Assembly (NCBI GenBank): GCA_022701365.1
Contig: JAKUHH010000025.1
Span: 434,001-498,000, forward strand
Length of the DNA stretch: 64,000 bases
Reading direction: 5' to 3'
Origin: Mycocentrospora acerina
Taxonomy: Eukaryota; Ascomycota; Dothideomycetes; Pleosporales
A model generated the notes under the pieces. It worked only from the letters and a program-made list of their open reading frames with translations, was not told the origin of the DNA and searched no databases. Shown one piece after another: positions 22,602 through 33,202 of the stretch; the first letter of the stretch is position 1; each line of letters begins with the position of its first letter. Both the position numbers and the translations under genes were made by a program.

Positions 22602-23719
22602 ATGGCCAGCGAGAACCCCACCAAGAGGCTCAAGGTCGATACGCCCTTGATTGGAACCCATAGGTAAAACCAGACTTCTCTATATGTCACCATTGAATCA
22701 TACTAACCAAACCTAGTGGCCACTTCCATGCCGATGAGGCGCTTGCCGTTTCGATGTTGCGACTCCTCCCCACCTACCGAGACTCGCAACTCGTCCGCAC
22801 TCGCGACCCCGCGGTCCTGGCTACATGCCACACCGTGGTCGATGTAGGCGCCGAGTACGACGATGCAAACAAGCGCTATGATCACCATCAGCGCGAGTTC
22901 AACACCGTGTTCCCAGGACACACTACTAAGCTCTCCTCCGCGGGGCTGGTGTACATGCACTACGGCAAGGACATCATCTCTGCTGTGACTGGACTGGCCG
23001 CTGGCCCTGACCGGGACCTTCTCTTTGAGAAAATATACACCGACTTCATCGAGGCCTTTGATGCCAACGACAATGGTGTCAGCATTATTGCGCCCAAAGA
23101 TCTAGAGAAGGCGGGGCTTGCGAAGAAGTTTGAGGACCGCGGTTTCAGCATCGCCAGTGTTGTTGGCCGTTACAACCATGCCCACTCCAAGGTCGGCGAT
23201 GATACCAAGACTCCAGAGCAGAAGCAGGCTGAAGAAGACACGCGCTTTTTGAAGGCCTCGCAGTTTGTTGGCGAGCAGTTCCAGCTCGAGCTCACTAACC
23301 GCGCCAACAACTGGCTGCCTGCTCGTCACGAGGTCAAGCAAGCCTATGACTCTCGTTTCCAGTACGACTCTCAGGGTCGCATCCTTGTTCTTCCCGATGG
23401 CATGCCCTGGGCGGATCACTTGTACTCGCTTGAGAAGGAGTCACCTATTCCAGAAGGTGTGGCACCACAAGTTTTGTTTGCTCTCTTCCCTGAGGACAAG
23501 CCAGAGGGCAAGTGGCGCATCCGTGCCGTGAGCAAAGAGAATGGCGGTTTCGAGAACCGCAAGGATCTCCCCGATGCCTGGAAGGGTGTACGCGATGAGC
23601 AGCTTGACCAAGTCTCTGGTATTCCTGGCTGTGTCTTTGTCCACGCTGCTGGCTTCATTGGAGGCAACAAGTCCTTCGACGGTGCGCTAGCCATGGCAAA
23701 GAAGGCTTTGGAATTGTAG
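22602..23719 (+). CDS. MYG1: MYG1 family exonuclease
   Basis: The MYG1/GAMM1 family is a conserved eukaryotic group of DHH-like phosphoesterases; the mammalian protein is a nuclear and mitochondrial 3'-5' RNA exonuclease. Exon 1 is 22602-22663, the intron is 22664-22716 (53 nt, tactaac branch) and exon 2 is 22717-23719, giving 354 aa. The splice rebuilds the signature GTHSGHFHADEALA at residues 18-31. DVGAEYDD (about 63-70) and the metal-binding YDHHQREF (DHH at about 76-78) follow. Later segments include RYNH, the GMPW region and the C-terminal GCVFVHAAGFIGGNK. The length matches the family (about 340-380 aa). The N-terminal ~16 residues are basic (TKRLKVD), possibly a nuclear signal. Confidence 0.96.
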
Positions 23720-25252
23720 GCAAGAAGACTGATGGATTCCGCAAAGCATCGAAAGCTGCTTAAAATACCTGTATAAGCATAGGTTTGGCGTTTTGGCGCA
23801 ACATACGAAAAGTTATGATACCAACCACATATCTGTGGTTAGAAGGATTACCATGATAATCCATGGTTATTAGCCATCGATTGATGACTTGAAAACAATT
23901 GTGCCACTTGTGTCACTTCTTCCATTCCTTCCACACTCTCTCTTCCTGCGTTGATTTTCTGTCGTCAAATAACGTCCACTCCTTACACAGTTATAAAAAA
24001 TTGTCCTTGCGCTTTTGACTTATCGTGCTTACCCCGCGGTATGTCCGATGTATGATTGGCCAAATTTCACAAAAACCCCCACCAGTCTTTATTGGTGCTT
24101 CCTTCATGCGACTTGCGTCCACACAGGTACACATGCACAGCTACATCGTATCTCTACACAGCATTAAGCGCCCGCTTCAAAACTGCTTTTTTAGCCCTAA
24201 TATTCTGAGACTCATGTCAAATGCGAGTTATCACCAGCTACAGTCTGTCACATGCATTCCGCCGACGATAACGCATCCTTCGCGGCAGTCAAAGCGCTCG
24301 CACGCCTTCAAGCGGAGGGATGTCTAATAGTATCATAGGGAGGTACCTAGGTGCATGTTCATCAACTTGTCCCCCGCTCCCATTTTTTTGTGCTAGATGT
24401 AGCACGACTTGTGTAACCTTACGCCGTACTGCGATGTGTGTAACGCTTTACAACAGCACAATTCACTATCTATCCGTTCGTCCTAGACTCATCTGAGGGG
24501 TATGTTGTTATCTCTCCGCCCGCCATGACTCCTTGACTCGTATCTTTAGCTTAATTTTGCAATGAATCATTTTTTTATTCGTGTTTTACTTATACTACCG
24601 GTAACGGACAGAGAAGGGGTTATTGCAACCGTATTTAGATTTGCTCGTTGGTTTGTCGGCGGTTTGCGAGAATGTTGAGTCATTAGATAGACGGGTACGC
24701 AAGGCTTGCTTCATCCGTTCCAGAAATATATTTTTTCGGGTCACGGCTTGCTTATCTCCGAGGACATGAGTATCCCTCTGCACTAAATGGATTACTCTTA
24801 CTCTCTACTAAGTGAAACTAAATCACAAGCAGTGTTGTCATACTGAGTGGGTCGAGGTCTTTGCCCGGGTGTAGAACTGAACACTTGCTTGTCATGAAGT
24901 CGCAAGAACAAAAGGTTAATATTAACCGAGCAAACGATAAAACTTGAGAATGATTCAGTCAAAGTGATAAATTTGTTGAACTAATCTATCGGTGGTCATG
25001 TCTATCATGTTCTAAATGTCTCGAGTGTATGTCTACTCGGAATGAGAAGAGGGGTATTTACAACGCCGGAAAAAGATGCTTTTTGTAACGCCCCATGTAA
25101 AATCGACTTTTGAACTGTACGCAAAGAAAGAGCGCTGAGACGCAGGACAGGATTGTCAAAATGTGTTGTAAGAGTGGGGTGTCGGTGGGCAGGGACAAGG
25201 TCATATCTAGACCCATGTCCATGTGGAGGAGACAGAACCGGTGGTAACCGCT
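23720..25252. other. Convergent intergenic region, 1.5 kb
   Basis: Between the 3' ends of MYG1 and UPS2. Apart from two small inverted repeats just after MYG1 (listed separately), it holds only AT-rich sequence and short frames. Confidence 0.5.
23823..23867 (+). repeat. Two adjacent hairpins in the MYG1 3' region
   Basis: Hairpin 1 is 23823-23840: a 7-bp stem (aaccaca/tgtggtt) with a 4-base loop. Hairpin 2 is 23850-23867: a 6-bp stem (accatg/catggt) with a 6-base loop. Both lie 100-150 bases past the stop codon, probably in the 3' UTR. Confidence 0.55.
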
Positions 25253-25942
25253 TCACATCTTTGCTTGCCTCAAAATCTGGCTGTCTTGCTGTAGTTGCAA
25301 CAGCTCTCTTTGTTCTTGGAAGACCTGTCTCGCCCTCTGAAGCACCATTTCGAAGCCCTCCTTTCCGCACTGAGCGTTTTGCTGAAACCTCTCGACGGTA
25401 AACTGCTCGATACTGTTCTTGATCTTCTGCCACCCGCCGCACAGAGCAGTGATTTCCGCCCTTTGCGTGAAGTTTGTCTTATCGGATGGAGAGGCGGGGT
25501 TGGGCGTGTATGTGCAGGTTTCGCGGACGGCCATGAGGTCGGCCATGGTGACGTTCATGGAGCACATTGTGAGCTTTTTGGCAACGGGATCGACGTAGGA
25601 TGTTTCGTAGACCATGGAGACGTCGGTGCTGCCGAGGATCGAGTTTATCCATTTGGGCGTGGACTGTCGGCAAGTGATGAGGCGTTCGGTGCGCATCTAT
25701 TGGGAATGTGTCAGAGGGTGTTGTTGCGGTCAAGTGTTGTGGGGCGCATGGAGACTTGACATTTGACATGTGAAAGTGGGTTTACTTACGATTCCTGTTT
25801 GCGCATCGACGGTCCGGCTCAGTGTGTCGACGGCGATAACGTGTGGTGTTTTCTCGTTCCAGGGCCCATATTTCTGCCAGTTGCTTGTGGAAACCTCCTC
25901 CCACGAGTAGTCGAAGTTGACTGATTGCTGAAAGTACTTCAT
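25253..25942 (-). CDS. UPS2: Ups2-type PRELI/MSF1 lipid-transfer protein
   Basis: A mitochondrial intermembrane-space phospholipid carrier of the PRELI/MSF1 family; with Mdm35, yeast Ups2 moves phosphatidylserine to the inner membrane. Exon 1 is 25942-25790 and exon 2 is 25696-25253. The intron is 93 nt, phase 0, GTAAGT donor, ctctgac branch, ATAG acceptor. Product 198 aa. The start [17 protein letters not shown] and THVIAVD-type segment ([10 protein letters not shown]), then TERLITCRQ and PKWI, match the Ups2/Ups3 branch better than Ups1. The lid and basic surface follow, then RFxxNAxxGxxGFExVLQ near residue 170. The last ~25 residues form a Gln/Leu-rich amphipathic helix. Divergent from the MFS transporter. 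Confidence 0.93.
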
Positions 25943-27883
25943 TGCGAGGTCGCGTGCCGTCTATGTATTTCTCTGCTGCGTTGCGCGGTGTGTTTTCGTG
26001 TGCGTCGGCGTGGTTCTGCGGGGCAAGAGGGGTATGTTGATGGCCGTTGAGGCTGGTGGGTGGATGGGGGCGGTGAGTATAAGTTCCAGCGCGGAGGGAG
26101 TCAGCTTGTGAAATTCTCGGTAAAAGGCAAAAATCTAGGTCGGGGCGTTTCCCGAGATCCGTGCGTGCGTGCGCGCGATAAACTGAGCAGTCGGGGAAGT
26201 GCGGGTCTGGACAAGACGTAGGGCTAACTCGATGGAGCAAGCAGCGGTGTGAGGGAGCGTTAGCAGCGTGCTGATTGTTGGGAGCACGCGTGCAATTGAT
26301 GGATTAATGCAAGGAAAGACTGTCGTGTTTGGTTGCAGAAGTGCATGTTGGGAACTGGGTAGAGCCTTCTTTATCGTTCCGCGGGGTGGAGTTTGTAATG
26401 CTTCAGATCTGCGTTCATCTTCGCCACCCCCCGCCTCCAGCCAACGAACGCCTTTCTGTCAGATTCCCTAGCGACGTGTGCGCTCGTAGTCAGCAAACCA
26501 GAGCACACGACATAATCCGACAACGCCCGTATGACGTCTTATACCCGTACTGCTGCTGGCCGGGCTTCCAGTGCCCTGCGCTGGTGCGAAAGGGGTCGTG
26601 GGGAACCTGGGAGTGATGTAGTCGGGCCGTCATTCAGGGGATTCAGGGTCCTCATGTGCCTGTTGGGAATCTTGTTGGTATGAGATGCCGTTGAGAGTTC
26701 TGCGCTGGTTTTGCGGGGATGACGACACACTTCAAGGTTGGTAGCGGACTGGGTGCTCGGTTCACCTACATCCTAGCAATGATTGCATCTTTCTCCACCT
26801 CTCAGCATCGATGATTGATATTGGAAGATCCATGGTTGACTGCCCATACACCTAGAAGCTTCAAGTCGGAAATCTCGCCAAGACTAGCTCAACTCGCAAA
26901 ATCCTTTGAACAGTCGCGAACAAAGAGCAGACAAGACAGCATCCGTGCAAGCGAGTTTTGTCAGCAGAATCTTCTTTGTTCGTGCGGGGACAGGCATCCC
27001 TTTTATTTAAACATTAATCTTATTGGCGAGACAGGCATTCTCCTAAATCAAGTGAGTCGTTGGGTATTTTGGATTGGCATACGAGGATAGTCTTCCCAAG
27101 CGAGAAAAGTGATGTGTAGACTCTTCTGTTGAGAATTATGCAGAACATTCCTACGCCTACAGCAACCACAGGTACTATCAGCCTTACAGCAGAGTTGAAC
27201 TGTGGCACTCCGACCAATGGCCTTCTCATCCAGAAACGCTTCAGCCTGCTTAAATACAGATGGAGACGGAAGATGTAGTGTTTATGAGCTTGACTTCCAT
27301 TCAGTGTATCTTGGTGCCTACGGCCCAGTTTCCAGAAAGTTGAGAAGCGTCAATTATAACTTTCTCAGCCATATATATAAACATCACGACGAAGGGAGTT
27401 CTCATTGTCAATCGTTTCTGCGAACAATTCTTCCTTATACGTTCGTTGATCACTTCAAGATACTGACGTTCATTCAAGGTCTTGCGCTGATCGCTTCCAT
27501 GTAAGCGCCAGTGGGCTCACGTCAACCCAGCTTTCGATGTCGTGATCGAATAACAGCAGTACCCTCGCCCCCACACACCCTCTCAACGCCAATGACGACA
27601 CACTCTTGTGTACTTGCTAAGCTTCTATGGCTCTCACCAAGGTCTTGGTATAAGTCTTGTGCCTAAAACACTGTTGCATTTCTCATCACCGTGCGTTGAG
27701 GTTACGTTGGATCCATTATTTCCGGCAGTTAGGATTCTATAGGACCGTTTCATCCATGAGGAACGCAAAAGTGGTTCGAAGGGAGCTTGGGGGGTATTTA
27801 AGAAATCTCTTCATTGATGTTCAAGTCGTCGTTCTCAACCGCCATCAGTTCAGCGTGGGCAGGGTAATTGACTGCTTCTCAAC
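25943..27883. promoter_or_regulatory. Divergent intergenic region of UPS2 and the MFS transporter
   Basis: 1.9 kb between divergent start codons. No gene is supported. A 100-codon frame at 27202-27504 contains a fortuitous EF-hand-like string and is not accepted. The long spacing suggests a regulated promoter for the transporter. Confidence 0.4.
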
Positions 27884-29630
27884 ATGGCTTTTCCTGCATC
27901 TCACGACAAAGACATTGAAGTCTCCCATCCATCGCCAGCTCTTTCTTCGGGAGCTTCGTCTCAACTAGATGATACCTATGAAGCGTACAAAAACAATCGA
28001 GGTGTTGAAATCGATCCTGCAGAGGCAAAGAGAACGTTGAAAAAGATAGACACCAGGATTGTCCCAATTTTGTTCTTCTCATATTTATTGCAGTATCTAG
28101 ACAAAAATGCAATCAACTTTTCAAGTGCTTTTGGGCTCCAAGAGGGTACAAACCTCAAAGGCCAAGACTACTCGTGGTTAGGTAGGTGTTTTGTGTATTG
28201 ATAACGTGCTATGGGCTAATTAAACTTCAGGCAGCATCTTCTACTTTGGATATCTAGCCGGACAGTATCCAGCTGGCTATTTGATGCAGCGTCTTCCCAT
28301 TGCAAAGTTCCTTGGTGCCTGCACACTTTGTGAGCATCACACCCAAACCAACCTACTCTTTACTTACAATACACAGGCTGGGGCATCATCCTTCTGACTA
28401 CACCAGCATGTCACAACTTTGCTGGCATGGCGGCAAATCGCTTCCTTCTCGGGTTGGTAGAATCTACCGTCAACCCTGGATTTGTCTTGATCATGAGCAT
28501 GTGGTACACATCAGCCGAGCAGCCTCTCAGACTTGAGGCGTACTACTGCACCAACGGTGTGGCAACAATGTTTGGTGGATTGATCGGATATGCTATAGGT
28601 CACATAAAAACAGGATTGCCAAGGTGGATGTATGTCTTCCTCATCTTCGGATCCCTCAGCATGTTGATGGGTATCATCACCATCTTGTTTCTCCCTGATC
28701 TTCCGACAACAGCCAAGTTTCTCACAGAGAGAGAGCGCGTTATCGCAGTTGAACGAGTGTCAGGAAATCGGCAAGGTGTCAAGAACAAGCACTTCAAGAC
28801 AAACCAAGCTTGGCAGACACTATACGACCCAAAGACATGGATCTTGTTCATCATGGCCATTGGCGCTCAAGTCCCGAATGCCGCGTTAACTACCGTAAGC
28901 TTTTATTTTTTCCATATCAGATTCTTATAATGACTCACCGTATTGCAGTTCAGCTCCATGATCATCAAATCCTTTGGCGTGTCTACACTAGGCACTCAAT
29001 ACCTGCAAATCCCCGGCGGAGCAGTACAATTCCTATCTCTCCTCGCGGGCGGCTTCATCTGCACGCACTTCCCCAACAGCCGATGCATCACCATGACCGT
29101 CGCAAATCTGATATGCATCATCGGCGCAGGCCTCCTCGTCGGCCTCCCAGCCGACAACAAATGGGGCCGTCTTGTCGCACTGTGGATGTGCTATTTCCAA
29201 GGGCTAGGGTTCAGCATCAGCTTGACGATTGTGTCGAGCAATGTAGCGGGCTATACGAAGAAACAGCTCACGGGCGCGGCGCTCTTTACAGGGTACTGCG
29301 TGGGGAACATCATTGGCCCGCAGACGTTTAAGAGTAGTGAGGCACCGGGATATAAGTCGGCGTATATTGCGTAAGTTTTGCAGAATCTCTCTCTCTCTTT
29401 CTCTTCTTACACGTTGGAGATTGTTCCCTGCTAACTGTAGATCCAGCATGCTTGTTGGGTATAGCGTCAAGTTGCTTGGGGTCCTTGCGTTATACGCATA
29501 CATGTGGTCTGTGAACAAAAAGCGCGATCGTGAGTCGGTTAACACGCCCGAGGACGACAAGGCTGCTATTGAGGCGGGTATGCATGATGCTACGGAGATT
29601 GATAACAAGGGGTTCAGGTATGTTCTCTGA
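27884..29630 (+). CDS. MFS transporter, Dal5/allantoate permease family
   Basis: A plasma-membrane anion:cation symporter of the major facilitator superfamily. Five exons (27884-28181, 28231-28329, 28377-28894, 28949-29370, 29441-29630) with introns of 49, 47, 54 and 70 nt give 508 aa. All junctions keep frame. Family marks: KKIDTRIVPILFFSYLLQYLDKNAI in TM1, the loop GQYPAGYLMQRLP, NRFLLGLVESTVNPGF in TM4, then a charged central loop. The late helices carry NVAGYTKKQLTGAALFTGYCVGNIIGPQTF, characteristic of the Dal5 branch. The end (ATEIDNKGFRYVL) is the usual C-terminal tail of fungal members. Substrates in this family include allantoate, ureidosuccinate, nicotinate, tartrate, pantothenate and dipeptides; the substrate here cannot be read from sequence. 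Confidence 0.93.
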
Positions 29631-30712
29631 TGTTTTAGATAAAGGGTGTATGAGAGAAGAATCAGAAATGTCAGCGGCAAATGAATTGCGTTGACTGTTA
29701 CCAAACTGATATGTTTGACTTGCATTGTTGGTGCAGCGACGCTGGTGGATGATGCTTTCGTTAAGATTTTACCCACGACTTTCGTGCATGAGATGTGTAG
29801 ACAGTAGGTATTGTTTGACGTTTCGATCTTTGCCAATTCCAATGTCACTACTGGTGAAAGAAGGCTTCGCGACAAGAGTGAAGTGCTAGTACATCGATTG
29901 AAGTTATCAATCGCACGTTACTTCCCACTACAACTCGACTATCACCTCTGACCTCTGTTATCACACACGGATGCGGTGGATTTGAGTAGGAAGTTAGCGA
30001 CGAGGAGAAAGGTAGAAAAGAAGACAAGAAACTGCAATTATTAAGTATTAAAGTAGAAACAGAACATGTGTTATACTTAGAATCTGATAGAGGGAAAATT
30101 CCAATAAATGTAACGTTTGTGAGGATATTGCACATATGATGACAGAAGGGGGTGGGTGGGGTGAGGGGTCCGCAAGTGGGACTGCACATGGATACGATTC
30201 TGCAATTGCGTATTCAATACTCAGTGCATGTGTGTTCAATCACAAACAGCTTAGCCGCACTTTTGACCTCAACGATTTACATGACCGGAAGAATTGCATC
30301 TTCGAGGGCAGACGGGATAGAAATGAGTAGCTACTAATGTATAGCCATCCCCGACACAACGCATTAACAACTCGCTTTGAGCAACCATACGCCGAGACCA
30401 AGGTGTAGCCCAGAAGCATCGCCCTAGTGTTGTCTTGGCCTTGTGCCGCCTACAGCTATAGGTGGGACCTCCTGCATGCTGCTGCTGCTGCTGCCGTGCA
30501 GTAAGCATGCAAGCAAGGTAAGGCTGAAACGGCGAGAATTCCAACCTTCTGTTCCATTAGCATGCGCGCTTCGGGATGAATTCTCCGTGGCGCCCTTTAT
30601 TGCGCGTGTGGCAGCCAAGATGCGCCCACCCAGTAGCAGCAATTCACACGAAACACAGAGGCGGCATGGAGATCTTGAATATTTGCTCTTGGTGTCGATG
30701 TTTATCGGGACG

Positions 30713-30755
<43 letters not shown>

Positions 30756-31462
30756 TGCGAGTCAGATGTGCGTGTAGGTGGTGATTAGACGGGCCGTTAC
30801 TGACAGCGGCAAGGTAGGACACGCGCTAAACGATGTCTTTTTATTCGTTTTTTAATGCGACGATTGCGCTTCGGGATTGTATGTCGCAAATTCCCCGATA
30901 GAGCACAAGAAGCCGCGAATGGGTCACGTTAAACCGGACAGTGTATGGAGTTTTTGCTGGGTTAAGCTCACGCGATATCGGATTTGTTGCGAGATCTACA
31001 TCCAGGCCGTCTCGAAGGAAGCGCCCCCCTGGATACTACCTCGAGATAGAGTTTAGGTGCTGATGAAGAGGGCAAGGCTTCACTTGGGGGCTGTAAAAAA
31101 AGGCAGTACAATTATGGTACTAGTAGGGATGTTTAATAACATGTCAGCAACCTCTGATACAATCCAGCCCAGCGCGTGGTCTGGTGGGCGGGTACTGGTG
31201 ATGCGGGAACGGGGCTGGCAGTCATATCTACGGGCGAGCGGTGGATTCTCCCGCAGATAAATCTCGATTCTGTGGGAGTTGACTTTGCCTTTGTTTCCTC
31301 CACTCTGTTCACGCGTTTCGTAGTTGGTTCATGCGTTGGACGTTCAGTCGTTTTGAAAAAGTCAAGAACATCAATCATCGGCAGGGTATTGTTTGTAGTC
31401 GACAGACGACAGACGACGGAGAGATATACGAAAAAGATTCCACGACGTCAAATCCGTACACC
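29631..31462. other. Intergenic region with GT microsatellite
   Basis: 1.8 kb between the transporter and the surface-protein gene. It contains a (GT)n run at about 30715-30752 and a ctg run at about 30479-30494. No coding sequence is supported. Confidence 0.5.
30715..30752. repeat. (GT)n microsatellite
   Basis: About 18 consecutive gt dinucleotides, followed by slightly degenerate gtttgtg. Confidence 0.95.
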
Positions 31463-32741
31463 ATGGCAGGAGCAAGACTACACTTCCGCCAGGCGTCTGG
31501 GACTCCCACGGCGACAGCATCAGTCACCGCCCAGCAACCTACAGTGACAATCGCCCTGTCGACAACATTTACACCACCAGCATCATGCACGTCAAACATA
31601 CTTACCATCCTGCCCCCGTCGGCGTACTACTACATGTGGGCAAACGACCCGGTGCCATACTCCAACACGACAGTATCCAATTGCTACCCCAGCGAGTTCC
31701 TCCGAAGCTACACATCAATGTCGGCGGGGGAGACGGGGTCGTCGATTGTTCCCGTGATGAGTCCACTGGTGTGTCCCGAGAACTATTGCACCATGTTTGC
31801 AGGGGACAACAACTACATTGCATGCTGTCCATCGTAAGCACTCATCCCATATTGTTGCAATTTTTTTTATTAAAATTAGCGTTGTAACTCCCCCAGTCAA
31901 ACATTGCAAGTCTAACCAAGCATATCACAGAGGGTACAAATTCGAAGGACCCAAGGCGGACCCAGTTGATCCCAGCCGTCCCGCGTATGGTGGAACATGC
32001 TACAGCGGCTTCACCCTCTCGTCGACACTCACAGCCGTCAAGTACGACTCTGAAGGCTCCACAGCAACAATAGCCTGGTGGGCGTCATCGACAGGAGCAA
32101 ACGCATACGCACACCCCATTGACGGATTCGCCCCTTCCTCCGCCCTAGTCGGTTGTGCCGCCGACTCATCCTCTTCCCTGTCATCTCTCGGCAGCAACTC
32201 GACACTAGCCTTGTCCGTATCGACCACTCCATCATCATCATCATTGTCATCATCAACAACAACGACTTCCACCCCCATCGCCGCATCCACAGGGCTCTCC
32301 CCCGGAGGCATCGCCGGCGTAGCCATTGGTTCCATTGCCGGCCTCGCCGCCCTAATAGGCCTCGTCTTCCTCGCCATGCGCCGCCGCCGCCGCGACGCCG
32401 CAGCAGCCAGCAGTAACAACACCAACTACCACAACGTACCCACGGGCGCCATCTACCAGCTCGACGGCTCAGCGTCGGCGAACCCCCACGAGTTTGACGC
32501 AGAGGCCACGAAGCACGAAAAGGACTCGCAGGTTGTGGCGGCGGAGATTGGCGGCGATGCGACGGGCAAGTTTGGCCAGGGCGGGCAGGTGCATGAGATG
32601 AATGGGATGGGGGTTGGTGACGGGAATGCATATGGAAATGGAAATGGAAATGGAAATGGAAATGGGGTGCATGAGTTGCCTGCTTGGAGGGAGGGGGAGG
32701 GGGAGGGGCAGGGTCAGGGAGAGGGAGAGAGGAAGCAATAG
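31463..32741 (+). CDS. Single-pass membrane protein with Cys-rich ectodomain
   Basis: Exon 1 is 31463-31833, the intron is 31834-31930 (97 nt, tctaacc branch, CACAG acceptor) and exon 2 is 31931-32741, giving 393 aa. The start has a strong context (caccATGg). The N-terminal ~190 residues hold a Cys-containing domain (CTSN, NCYPSEF, CPENYC, ACCPSGY with the last motif rebuilt by splicing, TCYSGF). A Ser/Thr-rich stalk precedes one membrane segment (GIAGVAIGSIAGLAALIGLVFLA) and an RRRRR stop-transfer anchor. The cytosolic tail has a Gly-Asn repeat and a GEGEGQGQGEGE end. No cleavable signal peptide is evident, which is odd for a surface protein. Many Pezizomycotina have such CCPSGY plus Ser/Thr-stalk proteins of unknown function; some act as wall sensors. 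Confidence 0.8.
32634..32663 (+). repeat. ggaaat hexamer repeat encoding Gly-Asn
   Basis: Five tandem ggaaat units encode (GN)n in the cytosolic tail of the surface protein. Being six bases long, the unit keeps frame on expansion. Confidence 0.9.
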
Positions 32742-33202
32742 GACAAGAGAAGAGAAAAGAAGAAAAGAGAGAAGAAAAAGGGTGGTAATACCAAGTGAGA
32801 GGAGTGAAAGGAGTGAGGGGGGTTTAAACGCTGTATGCTGACATGACCCTTTTTTTTTCTTTCTTCGTTATTATTGTTGTAGCATATTTTTCTTTCTTTC
32901 TTTCTTTCATATACCCTCCCTCTCTTCCTCTCTTGTGCTGGTTTAGTTTGGGATTCTGTATTACAAGTATACATGTGTGTGTACAATACAATGCAATTCA
33001 ATGCAATTCAATACAATGAATGAATGAACGAATTTTCCTTCTCCTCCTACTTCTTCCGCTGACAAATGGTTAAAAAAAAATATAACTCCCGCTTTTTTTT
33101 ATTCTTAAATACCTCTAAATCCCACTCATCTAGTAAATATACACACATACACACACAATCTTATTAGAAAGGGTATTTGAAAAAAAAAGGAAAAAACAAT
33201 AA
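32742..33202. other. Convergent spacer with simple repeats
   Basis: 461 bases between converging genes. It is purine-rich after the stop at 32741, then has (ctttc)n near 32890-32908 and caatacaatgcaattc repeats near 32983-33017. Probably 3' UTRs only. Confidence 0.55.

Noticed and set aside
27202..27504. A 100-codon plus frame with an EF-hand-like string (NTDGDGRCSVYEL).
   Set aside because: The rest has no EF-hand helices or second hand, it lies in the UPS2-transporter promoter interval, and no splice partner is evident.
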